From Ideonella aquatica (GTDB lineage Bacteria > Pseudomonadota > Gammaproteobacteria > Burkholderiales > Burkholderiaceae_C), in the NCBI RefSeq assembly GCF_018069755.1, contig NZ_JAGQDE010000012.1:62001-126000 (forward strand): a stretch of DNA of 64,000 nucleotides. Reading direction: 5' to 3'. The notes under the pieces are model-generated. The model worked only from the letters and a program-made list of their open reading frames with translations. It was not told where the DNA came from and made no database searches. Shown here piece after piece: positions 43,801 to 53,083 of the stretch; positions within the stretch are counted from its first letter, which is position 1, and each line of letters starts with the position of its first letter. The translations under genes were made by a program, and so were the position numbers.

Positions 43801-46743
43801 CTGTCCACCGATCTGGCGGAATGGCAGCACGAACTGGAGCGGCCGGTCAGCGACACCGCGGTGGCGCTGGCACATTCGCTGGCCGGTAACTCGGCCACCG
43901 TGGGCTACCACGAGCTCTCGGCGCTGGCGCGCCGGCTGGAACATCAGCTGGAGCACGCCCAGCAACGCGGCCAGGGCCATCCGGCCGAGGCCCTGCTGTT
44001 CCTGGATGTGGCCGAGGAAATCCGCCGCCTGCTGCACCAGTTCGCCGCCGGCTTCCTGAAGCCGGTACCGGCCGAGTTGCTGGCGCGGCTGGACGCCCAC
44101 GAGCAGCAGGCCGGCGCCGAGCGCCTGCACCCCGCGTCCGAGCCCGACGACGCAACGCCCAGCGGCGCGATGGGCTTCGAGGACACGGCGCTGGGCGCGG
44201 TCCAGTTCACGCCGCTGACCTCGGTCCGCAGCCCCGAGCCGCCCGCCCCGCCCGTGGCGACGACCAGCCTGGCCCATGCGCCGGCGCTGTCGGTGGCGGA
44301 TGTCGACGCGGTGGATGCCCTCGATGACGAGCTCTTCGAGATCTTCGTCGACGAGGCCCGCGAACTGCTGCCGCGTCTGGCCGAGCAGGTCCGCCAGTGG
44401 GACGCCGAGCCCACCGAGCCCGGCCGCGGCATCGCCGCGATGCGCTCGCTGCACACGCTCAAGGGCGGTGCCCGCCTGGCTGGCGCGATGCGCCTGGGCG
44501 AGATGGCCCACCGGCTGGAGACCGCGGTCGAGCCGCTGACCGCGCGCGGCGTGCCCGACGCCGCCGCCTTTGCCCAGTTGCACGCCAGCGTCGACGCGCT
44601 GGCCGAGGAACTGCAGCGCCTGCTGGACCGCCCGGCGGCCGACGCGGCCAGCCGGCCGATGACGCTGGACGAGGCCGCGGATCAGCCCATGCCGGCACCG
44701 CCGGCCCTGGCCACACGGCCGCCCGAGGTGTCCGAGGCAGCCGCTGAAGCGCCCCCGGTTGCGGCGCTGCCCGAGCTGCCCGAGGCGCCGACGGTCGTTG
44801 AGACCCCCCTGTGGGGCGAGGACCAGCCGCGCATCGACTGGAGCGCCTTCGCCCAGCCGGTCGCTTCGCCCGCCTGGGCCGCGGTGGCCGACGCCGCGCC
44901 TGCCGGCCAGGCCCAGGTGCGCGTGCGCGCCGGCCTGCTGGACCGCCTGGTCAGCCATGCCGGCGAGGTGGGCACGGCGCGCGCACGCATCGACACCGAG
45001 GTGGGCCAGATGCGCGGCCAGCTGCGCGAGCTGACCGACAACCTTGAGCGCCTGCGCCGCCAGCTGCGTGACCTGGACCTGCAGGCCGAGACCCAGATGA
45101 CCTCGCGCATGGAGGCCGCGCGGCAGTCCAACCAGGCTTTCGACCCGCTGGAGATGGACCGTTTCACCCGCGTGCAGGAGCTGACCCGCATGCTGACCGA
45201 GTCGGTCGGTGACGTGGGCACCGTGCAGCGCGGCCTGCAACAGTCGCTGCAGACGGCCGAAGACCAGCTGGCCGCGCAGTCGCGCATGATTCGCGAGCTG
45301 CAGGACGACCTGCTGCGTGCCCGCATGGTGGAGTTCGACACCGTCTCCGACCGCCTCTACCGCGTGGTGCGGCAGGCGGCCAAGGAGACCGGCAAGCAGG
45401 TCCGCCTGGACTTGTCGGGCGGCAGCGCCGAACTGGACCGCAGTGTGCTGGACCGCATGACGCCGGCCTTCGAACACCTGCTGCGCAATGCCGTGGTTCA
45501 TGGCATCGAGCCGCCCGGCCTGCGCGAGGCCACCGGCAAGCCCGCCACCGGGGCCATCGAGGTGGCGGTGCGGCCCTCAGGCAACGAGGTGCGCATCGAG
45601 GTGCGCGATGACGGCGCCGGGCTGGATCTGGCCCGCATCGCCGAGCGCGCCCGTGCTGCCGGCCTGCTGGGCGCCGAGGACCGGCCCACCGAGACCGAGC
45701 TGGCGCAGCTGATCTTCCGCCCCGGCTTCACCACCGCGGACGAGGTGACCGAACTGGCCGGCCGCGGCATCGGCATGGACGTGGTGCGCTCCGAGGTGAC
45801 CGCCATGGGCGGCCGCGTCGAGACCTCGTCGGCCACCGGTCAGGGCACGTCGTTCCGGCTGATCCTGCCGCTGACCACCGCCGTCACCCAGGTGGTGCCG
45901 CTGGACGTGGGTGGCCAGGTGGTGGCGGTGCCGTCCATCCTGGTCGAGCAGGTGCGGCGCATCACGCCGGCCGAGCTGGAAGCGGCCTATGCCAGCGGCG
46001 TGCTGGCCCACAACGGCCGTGACCTGCCCTTCTTCTGGCTGGGCGCGCTGCTGCAACTGGCCGAGCGCGGCCAGATCGAGGGCCGCACCGCCCAGGTGCT
46101 GGTGATCCGTTCGGCCGCGCAACGGGTGGTGGTGCATGTGCGCGACATCCAGGGCAACCAGGAAGTGGTGGTCAAGAACCTCGGCCCGCAGCTGGCGCGC
46201 CTGCCCGGCCTGGCCGGCATGTCGCTGCTGCCCAGCGGCCAGACGGTGCTGATCTACAACCCGGTGGCGCTGGCGGCGGTCTATGGCGATCAGGCCCGTG
46301 CCCGCCTGGCCCAGGTGTCCACCGCGGCGCCGCAGCACAGCCCCGAGGCCGACACCCACGCTGAACCCTCAGCGCCGCTGGTGCTGGTGGTCGACGACTC
46401 GCTGACGGTTCGCCGGGTCACCCAGCGCCTGTTGCTGCGCGAGGGCTACCGCGTGGCGCTGGCGCGCGACGGCCTGGAGGCGCTGGAGATGCTGGCCGCC
46501 GAGCGGCCGGCGCTGATGCTCAGCGACATCGAGATGCCCCGCATGGACGGCTTCGACCTGGTGCGCAACGTGCGTGCCGAGCCGCGCTGGGCCGATCTGC
46601 CGGTGGTGATGATCACCTCGCGCATCGCCCAGAAACACCGCGACCATGCACGGGAATTGGGCGTGGACCATTATCTCGGCAAGCCTTACGATGAGGACAC
46701 CCTGCTGGCGCTGGTGCGCCAGTCCGTGCAGGCGCCTGCCTGA
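40840..46743 (+). CDS. chpA: ChpA/PilL hybrid histidine kinase of the pilus chemosensory system
   Basis: A 1967-residue CheA-type kinase. Three Hpt sites carry a phosphorylatable His: His729 (RRAFHTLKGSSRM), His1012 (ALAHSLAGNSATVG) and His1205 (SLHTLKGGARLAG). The first ~700 residues are helical and Hpt-like without a clear His motif. The dimerisation and ATPase core is at ~1370-1680 (EHLLRNAVVHGIEPPGLREA; GRGIGMDVVRSEV). A CheW domain spans ~1690-1820. A C-terminal receiver (~1847-1965) has Asp1896 in LMLSDIEMPRMDGF. A Pro/Glu-rich linker near residue 890 contains four TEP repeats. It autophosphorylates and passes phosphate to PilG and PilH. Confidence 0.93.
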   Translation: MHDPALTPDAPPADGDLTALAWVLDELRRSLDTTHKALRRLLRDQDLRHGNPGEGLVVTPALQQARSLVHQGCGVLAMIGQPVAATCLSASEQLLQRLGAEGSALQADQVAALERLSFALLDYLGRRLNGQDVSSLALFPAYRTVMTMAGAERIHPADLWQAPGAERLSELAADAAPLLADDPRVGAAIEGSLLPAMRGQVDAQARLSRIFAGMASGAPDASHAVLWRLASAFYEAQAWRLLSPDVHVQRLGSRLLSQLRASAKGADIVPQRLLQDLSFFCARARSGGPDAAPRLAAVRQRLALPALDRVDYDDSPLGRFDPALVPQARRRFGAFKDIWAVAASGDDGVLPACSEQVALVAESVRQLYPSGDALARALVDAVQHCAGAQKAPGTELSMEMATALLCLDASLDDLGQADLGQRIQRLSQRLQGLLSGQGAEPIEPWMEALYREVSDRQTMGSVVQELRAALAEVEQQLDRYHRHPQERELLIPVPAQLATMRGVLGVLGLGPASQAVQRMRQDVDQLLAGDESGDAAARLADNLGVMSFLIDLLGVQPQLARTLFRFDADTGRFSAVMGRTHASSAPAAVAAEPALRERAQALAGDLDQQAISPADLAHRLELLSHHAAAAEDPALAQATAQAREALQQAESAEAARADVAQALQALRDEPNASAASVPPPVAVDDDEDMRAVFFEEADEVAAQAREALQALSQRPADLEAMTTVRRAFHTLKGSSRMVQLPAFGEAAWACERLYNTRLAQAEATVDAELRQFTAEALDAFQAWTGALRTLGHDGPHDGRALIARADALRDQPAAPPSEVPAAPAALPPEPVVDALVELPEDLEVVEPAPPPDGFDQPTEPMPLPELPPMPGLDLDLTLDLDLSEAAAADLTEPTEPTEPTEPPPAPPAPDAEAIDFELDLDALDTRPETATAPVAAPVLTLVHDASRHAPASEPEPDPDAFKQVGALRVPIALFNIYLNEADEQSRRLSTDLAEWQHELERPVSDTAVALAHSLAGNSATVGYHELSALARRLEHQLEHAQQRGQGHPAEALLFLDVAEEIRRLLHQFAAGFLKPVPAELLARLDAHEQQAGAERLHPASEPDDATPSGAMGFEDTALGAVQFTPLTSVRSPEPPAPPVATTSLAHAPALSVADVDAVDALDDELFEIFVDEARELLPRLAEQVRQWDAEPTEPGRGIAAMRSLHTLKGGARLAGAMRLGEMAHRLETAVEPLTARGVPDAAAFAQLHASVDALAEELQRLLDRPAADAASRPMTLDEAADQPMPAPPALATRPPEVSEAAAEAPPVAALPELPEAPTVVETPLWGEDQPRIDWSAFAQPVASPAWAAVADAAPAGQAQVRVRAGLLDRLVSHAGEVGTARARIDTEVGQMRGQLRELTDNLERLRRQLRDLDLQAETQMTSRMEAARQSNQAFDPLEMDRFTRVQELTRMLTESVGDVGTVQRGLQQSLQTAEDQLAAQSRMIRELQDDLLRARMVEFDTVSDRLYRVVRQAAKETGKQVRLDLSGGSAELDRSVLDRMTPAFEHLLRNAVVHGIEPPGLREATGKPATGAIEVAVRPSGNEVRIEVRDDGAGLDLARIAERARAAGLLGAEDRPTETELAQLIFRPGFTTADEVTELAGRGIGMDVVRSEVTAMGGRVETSSATGQGTSFRLILPLTTAVTQVVPLDVGGQVVAVPSILVEQVRRITPAELEAAYASGVLAHNGRDLPFFWLGALLQLAERGQIEGRTAQVLVIRSAAQRVVVHVRDIQGNQEVVVKNLGPQLARLPGLAGMSLLPSGQTVLIYNPVALAAVYGDQARARLAQVSTAAPQHSPEADTHAEPSAPLVLVVDDSLTVRRVTQRLLLREGYRVALARDGLEALEMLAAERPALMLSDIEMPRMDGFDLVRNVRAEPRWADLPVVMITSRIAQKHRDHARELGVDHYLGKPYDEDTLLALVRQSVQAPA

Positions 46744-46749
46744 ACGCCC

Positions 46750-47766
46750 ATGTCCGGTCTGATCGAGCAACTCACCCAGCTGACAGCGCTGCGCAACCGC
46801 GAGGAGATGGACCTGTGCCTGGCACAGGCCATCCGCCTGCGGCTGGCCGCCGACGAGGTGCGCGTCGCCCGCCTGCTGGGCGATCCGGGTGATGAGCGCT
46901 GGCTGGTCGGCGCCCAGGTGGGCCCGGCGGAAGAAGCGACCTGCGCCGACCCGTCCTGGGTCGAGCTGCGCGACCTGCCGACCCTGGACGATCAGCCCAC
47001 CTGGCGCGACTGCATGCGCGCCGCCGAGCCGCCGCCGGCCACCGCCAGCCTGACCCTGCTGCCGCTGCGCGGCAGCGCCGGCGTGCTGGGCGTGGTTGAG
47101 GCGCGCACCAGCGCCCTGCCCGATGACACTGCCCTGGCCGATGTGCGCGGCCTGCTGGACATCTACCGCAACCTGGTCAGCCTGCTCGACTACACCGAGT
47201 GCGACACCCTGACCGGGCTGCTCAACCGCAAGAGCTTTGACGACACCTTCTACCGGGCCTCGGCGCTGCCGCTGAGCCAGATGGGCGACGAGCCCGAGCG
47301 GCGTCTGGTGCGCGAGCAGCGCTACTGGCTGGGCGTGATCGACATTGACCACTTCAAGCAGGTCAACGACCAGCACGGCCACCTGATCGGTGACGAGGTG
47401 CTGCTGCTGCTGTCGCGGGTGATGCGCCAGAGCTTTCGCGCGTTGGACAAGCTCTACCGCTTTGGCGGCGAGGAGTTCGTGGTGCTGCTGCGCTGCCCGG
47501 GCGAGGAAGAAGCCATGGCCGCGTTGCAGCGCTTTCGTGCCCAGGTCGAGGGCTTCGTGTTCCCGCGGGTGCAGCACGTCACCGTGAGCGTGGGCTACAC
47601 CGATGTGCGCTCCGGCGACACGCCGCCCGCGGCGGTCGAGCGCGCCGACATGGCGGTCTACTACGCCAAGCGCCACGGCCGCAACCAGGTCCGCTCGCAT
47701 GCCGCGCTGGTGCGCGAGGGCGAGCTCAGCGACCTGGTGCAGACCAGCGACGTCGAGTTCTTCTGA
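46750..47766 (+). CDS. GGDEF diguanylate cyclase
   Basis: A 338-residue protein. Residues ~1-145 look like a GAF-type sensor (TALRNREEMDLCLAQAIRLR). Residues ~160-325 are a GGDEF domain with DIDHFKQVNDQHGHLIGDEV and the active-site FGGEEFVVLLR. RALD, five residues upstream, forms the RxxD inhibitory site, so product feedback is expected. It should make cyclic di-GMP. It starts 6 bp after chpA, so c-di-GMP synthesis is co-expressed with the pilus signalling proteins. Confidence 0.9.
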   Translation: MSGLIEQLTQLTALRNREEMDLCLAQAIRLRLAADEVRVARLLGDPGDERWLVGAQVGPAEEATCADPSWVELRDLPTLDDQPTWRDCMRAAEPPPATASLTLLPLRGSAGVLGVVEARTSALPDDTALADVRGLLDIYRNLVSLLDYTECDTLTGLLNRKSFDDTFYRASALPLSQMGDEPERRLVREQRYWLGVIDIDHFKQVNDQHGHLIGDEVLLLLSRVMRQSFRALDKLYRFGGEEFVVLLRCPGEEEAMAALQRFRAQVEGFVFPRVQHVTVSVGYTDVRSGDTPPAAVERADMAVYYAKRHGRNQVRSHAALVREGELSDLVQTSDVEFF

Positions 47767-47773
47767 ACAGGCC

Positions 47774-49258
47774 CTAGCCCTTGGCGCCGCGCGCCACCGC
47801 AAAGCGCGCCAGCGTGCGCTGCCGCGCCTCGTCGTGGTTGACCACCGGCTCCGGGTAGTCCACGCCCAGGCGCAGCCCGGCCTCGGCCAGCTCCAGCGGC
47901 TTGGCCAGCCAGGGTGCGTGGATGGCGCGCGCTGACAGGCCGGCGAGCTGGGGCAGGTAGCGGCGGATGAACTTGCCCTCGGGGTCGAACTTCTCGCTCT
48001 GGCTGACCGGGTTGAAGATGCGGAAATAGGGCTGGGCGTCGCAGCCGGTGCTGGCGGCCCATTGCCAGCCGCCGTTGTTGGCGGCCAGGTCGAAGTCGTT
48101 CAGGTGCAGCGCGAACCAGGCTTCGCCGCGGCGCCAGTCGATGCCCAGGTCCTTGGTCAGGAAGCTGGCGGTGACCATGCGCAGCCGGTTGTGCATGTAG
48201 CCGGTGCGGGCCAGCTGCAGCATCGCGGCATCGACCAGTGGGTAGCCGGTGCGGCCCTCGCACCAGGCGGCGAACAGTGCCTCGGCGTGCTTGCCGTGTT
48301 CCCACTGGATCGCGTCGTACTCGGGCCGGAAGGCATGGCCCACCACGCGCGGGTGGTGGTGCAGGATCTGGTGGTAGAAATCGCGCCAGATCAGCTCGGA
48401 CAGCCACACCTCGGCCCCGCGCGAGCCGCCCTGCATCCGGTGCCAGGCCTCACGCGCCAGCCGCCGCACCGACAGCGTGCCGAAGCGCAGGTGGGTGCTC
48501 AGGTAGCTGGGGCCCTTGATGGCTGGAAAGTCGCGCGCACGGTCGTAGCGGTCGATCCGCCCCAGGAAATCGGCCAGCAGCTCGGCGCCACCGGCGCTGC
48601 CGGCGGGCAGGTGGGGCTCATCGGCGGGTGGCGGCTCGAAGCCGATCTCGGCCAACGTGGGCACGCCGGGCTGGCCCAGCGCCGCGGGCCAGGGCGCCAG
48701 CGCCGATGCGTGGTGGGCCACCGGCCAGGCCTTGACATAGAACTCGGTCAGCTGGCGCAGCCAGGCGTTCTTGTAGGGCGTGAAGACGCTGTACGAGGTG
48801 CCGCTGCCGGTCAGCACCTCGCTGCGCTCGAAGACCACATGGTCCTTCATCGTGTGCAGCGCCACCCCCCGCTCGGCCAGGCGGCCGCGCACCTGGGCGT
48901 CGCGGGCCAGCGCGTCGGGCTCGTCGTCGTGGCTGGCATAGACCGCCTGCACGCCCAGTTGGCTGGCCAGCTGCGGGATCTGCGCCCGCGCGTCGCCATG
49001 GCGCACGATCAGGTGCACGCGCTCCACGCCATGGCTGCGGCCCAGCGCCTGCAACTGGCTGTCCAGGTCGACCAGGCTGGCGCGGATGAAGGCCACGCGG
49101 CGGTCGCGGCGGGGCAGGGCGTCCAGGATGGCGGTGTCGAAGATGAAGACGCCGTGCACCTGCCGGGCGGCGCGGCAGGCGGCGTAGAGCGCGGCGTGGT
49201 CGTCGGCGCGCAAATCGCGCCGGAACCAGACCAGCGCATGGTCCAGTGCCTTGTCCAT
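47774..49258 (-). CDS. phr: Deoxyribodipyrimidine photolyase
   Basis: A 494-residue class I CPD photolyase/cryptochrome-family protein. The N-terminal antenna domain starts ALVWFRRDLRADDHAALYAA. The FAD domain has GPSYLSTHLRFGTLSVRRLA, LIWRDFYHQILHHHPRVVGH, then TGYPLVDAAMLQLARTGYMH and NRLRMVTASFLTKDLGIDWR. The Trp-rich GGWQWAASTGCDAQPYFRIF is conserved near the C-terminus. It repairs cyclobutane pyrimidine dimers with light. Start ATG 49258. Convergent with the diguanylate cyclase, divergent from yqgE. Confidence 0.93.
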   Translation of the reverse strand: MDKALDHALVWFRRDLRADDHAALYAACRAARQVHGVFIFDTAILDALPRRDRRVAFIRASLVDLDSQLQALGRSHGVERVHLIVRHGDARAQIPQLASQLGVQAVYASHDDEPDALARDAQVRGRLAERGVALHTMKDHVVFERSEVLTGSGTSYSVFTPYKNAWLRQLTEFYVKAWPVAHHASALAPWPAALGQPGVPTLAEIGFEPPPADEPHLPAGSAGGAELLADFLGRIDRYDRARDFPAIKGPSYLSTHLRFGTLSVRRLAREAWHRMQGGSRGAEVWLSELIWRDFYHQILHHHPRVVGHAFRPEYDAIQWEHGKHAEALFAAWCEGRTGYPLVDAAMLQLARTGYMHNRLRMVTASFLTKDLGIDWRRGEAWFALHLNDFDLAANNGGWQWAASTGCDAQPYFRIFNPVSQSEKFDPEGKFIRRYLPQLAGLSARAIHAPWLAKPLELAEAGLRLGVDYPEPVVNHDEARQRTLARFAVARGAKG

Positions 49259-49319
49259 GGCGCCGAGTGTCGCCCGGATCGGCCGGCCCTGGCAGGCGCC
49301 GTGAAATAGAATGGCGGGC

Positions 49320-49898
49320 ATGGCCTCGGACGGCATCAACCTCACCCACCAGTTCCTGATCGCCATGCCGGGCATGCTGGACGGCCATTTCGCCGGCTCC
49401 GTGGTCTACCTCTGCGAGCACAACGCCCAGGGCGCGATGGGTCTGGTGATCAACAAGCCCACCGACATCACGCTGGGTTCGCTGTTCGAGAAGGTTGACC
49501 TGAGCCTGCCCGACGAATCGCTGGCGGCGCAGCCGGTCTTCTTTGGCGGCCCGGTGCAGACCGAGCGCGGTTTTGTGCTCCACGAGCCGATGAGCGCCGA
49601 CACCCCCGGATTTGCCAGCACCCTGTCGGTGCCGGCCGGCCTGGCCATGACCACCAGCAAGGACGTGCTGGAGGCCATCGCCGCGGGTCACGGCCCGCAG
49701 CGCCTGCTGATCACGCTGGGCTACAGCGGCTGGGGCGCTGGCCAGCTGGAAGAGGAAATCGGCCGCAACGGCTGGCTGACCGTGCCGGCCGAGGCCTCAC
49801 TGGTCTTCGATACCCCGGTGGAGCAGCGCTACGAGCGCGCGATGCACCTGCTGGGGGTGGACCCGCGCATGCTGTCGCAGGAAGCGGGGCACGCGTGA
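49320..49898 (+). CDS. yqgE: UPF0301 protein YqgE
   Basis: A 192-residue protein of the YqgE/AlgH family. LTHQFLIAMPGMLDGHFAGS, VVYLCEHNAQGAMGLVINKP, and LGYSGWGAGQLEEEIGRNGW are the conserved blocks. ATG 49320 is preferred over 49311 by comparison with family N-termini; neither has a clear ribosome site. Role unknown in general. It overlaps ruvX by 4 bp and heads the pyrimidine operon. Confidence 0.92.
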   Translation: MASDGINLTHQFLIAMPGMLDGHFAGSVVYLCEHNAQGAMGLVINKPTDITLGSLFEKVDLSLPDESLAAQPVFFGGPVQTERGFVLHEPMSADTPGFASTLSVPAGLAMTTSKDVLEAIAAGHGPQRLLITLGYSGWGAGQLEEEIGRNGWLTVPAEASLVFDTPVEQRYERAMHLLGVDPRMLSQEAGHA

Positions 49899-50307
49899 GC
49901 GCCGCGAGCGCCACCGCCCGCGCCTCCGGTTCCCGCTTTCTTGCCTTCGATTTCGGCCTCAAGCGGGTGGGCGTGGCCAGCGGCAACCGCCTGCTGGGCG
50001 AAGGCCAGCCGCTGCGCACCATTGCCGCCGAAGGCGACGCCCGCTTTGCCGCGATCAGCCTGCTGATCAAGGAGTGGGAGCCCGACGCGCTGGTGGTGGG
50101 TGTGCCCTTCCACCCTGACGGCGCCGAGCACGACAATACCCGCCGCGCGCGCCGCTTCGCCCGCCAACTGCAGGGCCGCTTCGGCCTGCCGGTGCACGAG
50201 GTGGACGAGCGCTACACCACCACCGAGGCCCTGGCCGCCGGTGCGGCCGACGCCGATGCGGCCTCGGCCGCGATCATCCTGTCCCAATTCCTGCGGGAAC
50301 CCTGCGC

Positions 50308-50311
<4 letters not shown>
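49895..50311 (+). CDS. ruvX: Putative Holliday-junction resolvase / pre-16S rRNA nuclease RuvX (YqgF)
   Basis: A 138-residue RNase-H-fold protein. [53 protein letters not shown] and [14 protein letters not shown] are the YqgF blocks, with acidic catalytic residues in DFG, DER and DAASA. The start is GTG 49895, overlapping the yqgE stop. YqgF trims pre-16S rRNA in E. coli. It overlaps pyrR by 4 bp. Confidence 0.93.
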
Positions 50312-50814
<503 letters not shown>

Positions 50815-50819
50815 CCCCG

Positions 50820-51782
50820 ATGCTCTCCAAGCGCAACCCGCAGCTCAACCGCCACGGCGAGCTGATCCACCTGCTGTCGATCGAGGGCCTGCCCAAGGCC
50901 GTGCTGACGCACATCCTCGACACCGCCGGCACCTTCCTGTCGGTCAACGACCGCGAGGTCAAGAAGGTGCCGCTGCTGCGCGGCAAGAGCGTGTTCAACC
51001 TGTTCTTCGAGAACAGCACGCGCACCCGCACCACCTTCGAGATCGCCGCCAAGCGCCTGTCGGCCGATGTCATCAACCTGGACATCGCCAAGTCCAGCGC
51101 CTCCAAGGGCGAGAGCCTGCTTGACACCATCGCCAACCTCAGCGCGATGCACGCCGACATGTTCGTGGTGCGCCACTCCGAGAGCGGCGCGCCCTACCTG
51201 ATCGCCCAGCACTGCGCGCCGCATGTGCATGTGGTCAATGCCGGTGACGGCCGTCATGCGCACCCCACGCAGGGCCTGCTGGACATGTACACGATCCGGC
51301 ATTTCAAGAAGGACTTCACCCAGCTCAGCGTGGCCATCGTGGGCGACATCGTCCACTCGCGCGTGGCCCGCTCGGACATCCACGCGCTGACCACACTGGG
51401 CGTGCCCGACATCCGCGCGGTGGGCCCCAAGACCCTGGTGCCGGGCGACCTGCGCGAGATGGGTGTGCGGGTGTGCCACGACATGGCCGAGGGCATCCGC
51501 GGCGCCGACGTGATCATCATGCTGCGCCTGCAGAACGAGCGCATGAGCGGCGCGATGCTGCCCAGCGCCGGCGAGTATTTCAAGCACTACGGCCTGACCC
51601 CCGACAAGCTGGCGCTGGCCAAGCCCGATTGCATCGTGATGCACCCGGGCCCGATCAACCGCGGCGTCGAGATCGACTCGTCCGTGGCCGACGGCACCCA
51701 CAGCGTGATCCTGCCGCAGGTGACCTTCGGCATCGCGGTGCGCATGGCCGTGATGTCCATCATTGCGGGTAACGAAGCATGA
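50820..51782 (+). CDS. pyrB: Aspartate carbamoyltransferase catalytic subunit PyrB
   Basis: A 320-residue enzyme. [20 protein letters not shown] binds carbamoyl phosphate. [20 protein letters not shown] and [32 protein letters not shown] complete the active site. It forms carbamoyl aspartate in pyrimidine synthesis. It overlaps the pyrC-like gene by 4 bp. No pyrI is nearby, consistent with the pseudomonad-type holoenzyme built from PyrB and a dihydroorotase-like partner. Confidence 0.95.
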   Translation: MLSKRNPQLNRHGELIHLLSIEGLPKAVLTHILDTAGTFLSVNDREVKKVPLLRGKSVFNLFFENSTRTRTTFEIAAKRLSADVINLDIAKSSASKGESLLDTIANLSAMHADMFVVRHSESGAPYLIAQHCAPHVHVVNAGDGRHAHPTQGLLDMYTIRHFKKDFTQLSVAIVGDIVHSRVARSDIHALTTLGVPDIRAVGPKTLVPGDLREMGVRVCHDMAEGIRGADVIIMLRLQNERMSGAMLPSAGEYFKHYGLTPDKLALAKPDCIVMHPGPINRGVEIDSSVADGTHSVILPQVTFGIAVRMAVMSIIAGNEA

Positions 51783-53083
51783 AAATCCTGATCAAAGGCG
51801 GCCGCGTGATCGACCCGGCCACCGGCCGTGACGAGCGCGCCGACGTGGCGGTGGCTGCCGGCCGCATCGTGGCCATCGGCGCCGCGCCCGCCGGTTTCGA
51901 CGCGGCGCGCGTGATCGATGCCAGCGGCTGCATCGTCGCCCCGGGCCTGGTCGATCTGGCGGCGCGCCTGCGCGAGCCCGGCCACGAACACGAGGGCATG
52001 CTCGAGAGCGAACTCAACGCCGCCGCCGCCGGTGGCGTGACCAGCCTGGTCTGCCCGCCCGACACCGACCCCGCGCTGGACGAGCCCGGCCTGGTCGACA
52101 TGCTGAAGTTCCGCGCCCGCAAACTCAGCCTGTGCCGGCTGTTCCCGCTGGGCGCGCTGACGCGTGGCCTGAAGGGCGAGGCGATCACCGAGATGGCCGA
52201 GCTCACCGAGAGCGGCTGCGTCGGCTTTTCGCAGGCCGAGGTGCCGATCCAGGACACGCTGGTGCTGCAGCGCGCGCTGCAGTACGCCGCCACCTACGGC
52301 TACACCGTGTGGCTGCGGCCGCAGGACGGCTGGCTGGGCAAGGGCGTAGCGGCCAGCGGCGCGGTGGCCACGCGCCTGGGCCTCTCCGGCGTGCCGGTGG
52401 CCGCCGAGACGATCGCACTGCACACCATCTTCGAGCTGATGCGGGTGACCGGCGCGCGCGTGCACCTGTGCCGTCTGTCCAGCGCCGCTGGTGTCGAGCT
52501 GCTGCGCCGTGCCAAGGCCGAGGGCCTGAAGGTCACGGCCGACGTCAGCATCAACTCGCTGCACCTGACCGATGTCGACATCGGCTACTTCAATCCGGCG
52601 ATGCGTCTGAACCCGCCGCTGCGCCAGCAGGCCGACCGCGCCGCGCTGCGCGCCGCGCTGGCCGACGGCACGATCGACGCGCTGGTCTCCGACCACACGC
52701 CGGTCGAGCCCGATGCCAAGACCCTGCCCTTCGGCGAGGCCGAGCCTGGTGCCACCGGGCTGGAGCTGCTGCTGAGCCTGACGCTGAAATGGGGCGAGGA
52801 CAGCGGCCTGAGCCTGGCTGACACGCTGGCGCGCATCACCAGCCGCCCGGTGGCGGTGCTGGGCGAGGCGCTGGGCTCGCTGGCCGAGAGCGCCGGCCGC
52901 TTGGCCGAGGGCGGCGTGGCCGACCTGTGCGTGTTCGACCCCGCCGCCATCTGGCAGGTCGAGCCCGCCGGCCTGCGCAGCCAGGGCAAGCACACGCCCT
53001 TCGACTTCGCCACCAGCGGCACCGCGCTGCCGGGCCGGGTGCGTGCCACCGTGGTGGCCGGTACCGTGGCCTACCTGGCCTGA
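51779..53083 (+). CDS. Dihydroorotase-like protein PyrC' (metal site degraded)
   Basis: A 434-residue dihydroorotase-fold protein. [20 protein letters not shown] aligns with PGLVDxHxHLREPG, but the metal-binding HxH is AAR (Ala61-Ala62-Arg63). The loop that normally supplies the carboxylated Lys region also differs ([12 protein letters not shown]). The late SDHTP is kept. By analogy with the Pseudomonas pyrBC' pair it is probably a catalytically inactive structural subunit of the PyrB holoenzyme. It overlaps pyrB by 4 bp and plsC by 1 bp. A functional pyrC must lie elsewhere. Confidence 0.88.
   Translation: MKILIKGGRVIDPATGRDERADVAVAAGRIVAIGAAPAGFDAARVIDASGCIVAPGLVDLAARLREPGHEHEGMLESELNAAAAGGVTSLVCPPDTDPALDEPGLVDMLKFRARKLSLCRLFPLGALTRGLKGEAITEMAELTESGCVGFSQAEVPIQDTLVLQRALQYAATYGYTVWLRPQDGWLGKGVAASGAVATRLGLSGVPVAAETIALHTIFELMRVTGARVHLCRLSSAAGVELLRRAKAEGLKVTADVSINSLHLTDVDIGYFNPAMRLNPPLRQQADRAALRAALADGTIDALVSDHTPVEPDAKTLPFGEAEPGATGLELLLSLTLKWGEDSGLSLADTLARITSRPVAVLGEALGSLAESAGRLAEGGVADLCVFDPAAIWQVEPAGLRSQGKHTPFDFATSGTALPGRVRATVVAGTVAYLA

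Noticed and set aside
49900-50300. PyrR attenuator ahead of pyrR-pyrB
   Set aside because: The genes overlap or nearly touch, leaving no leader for an antiterminator/terminator pair.
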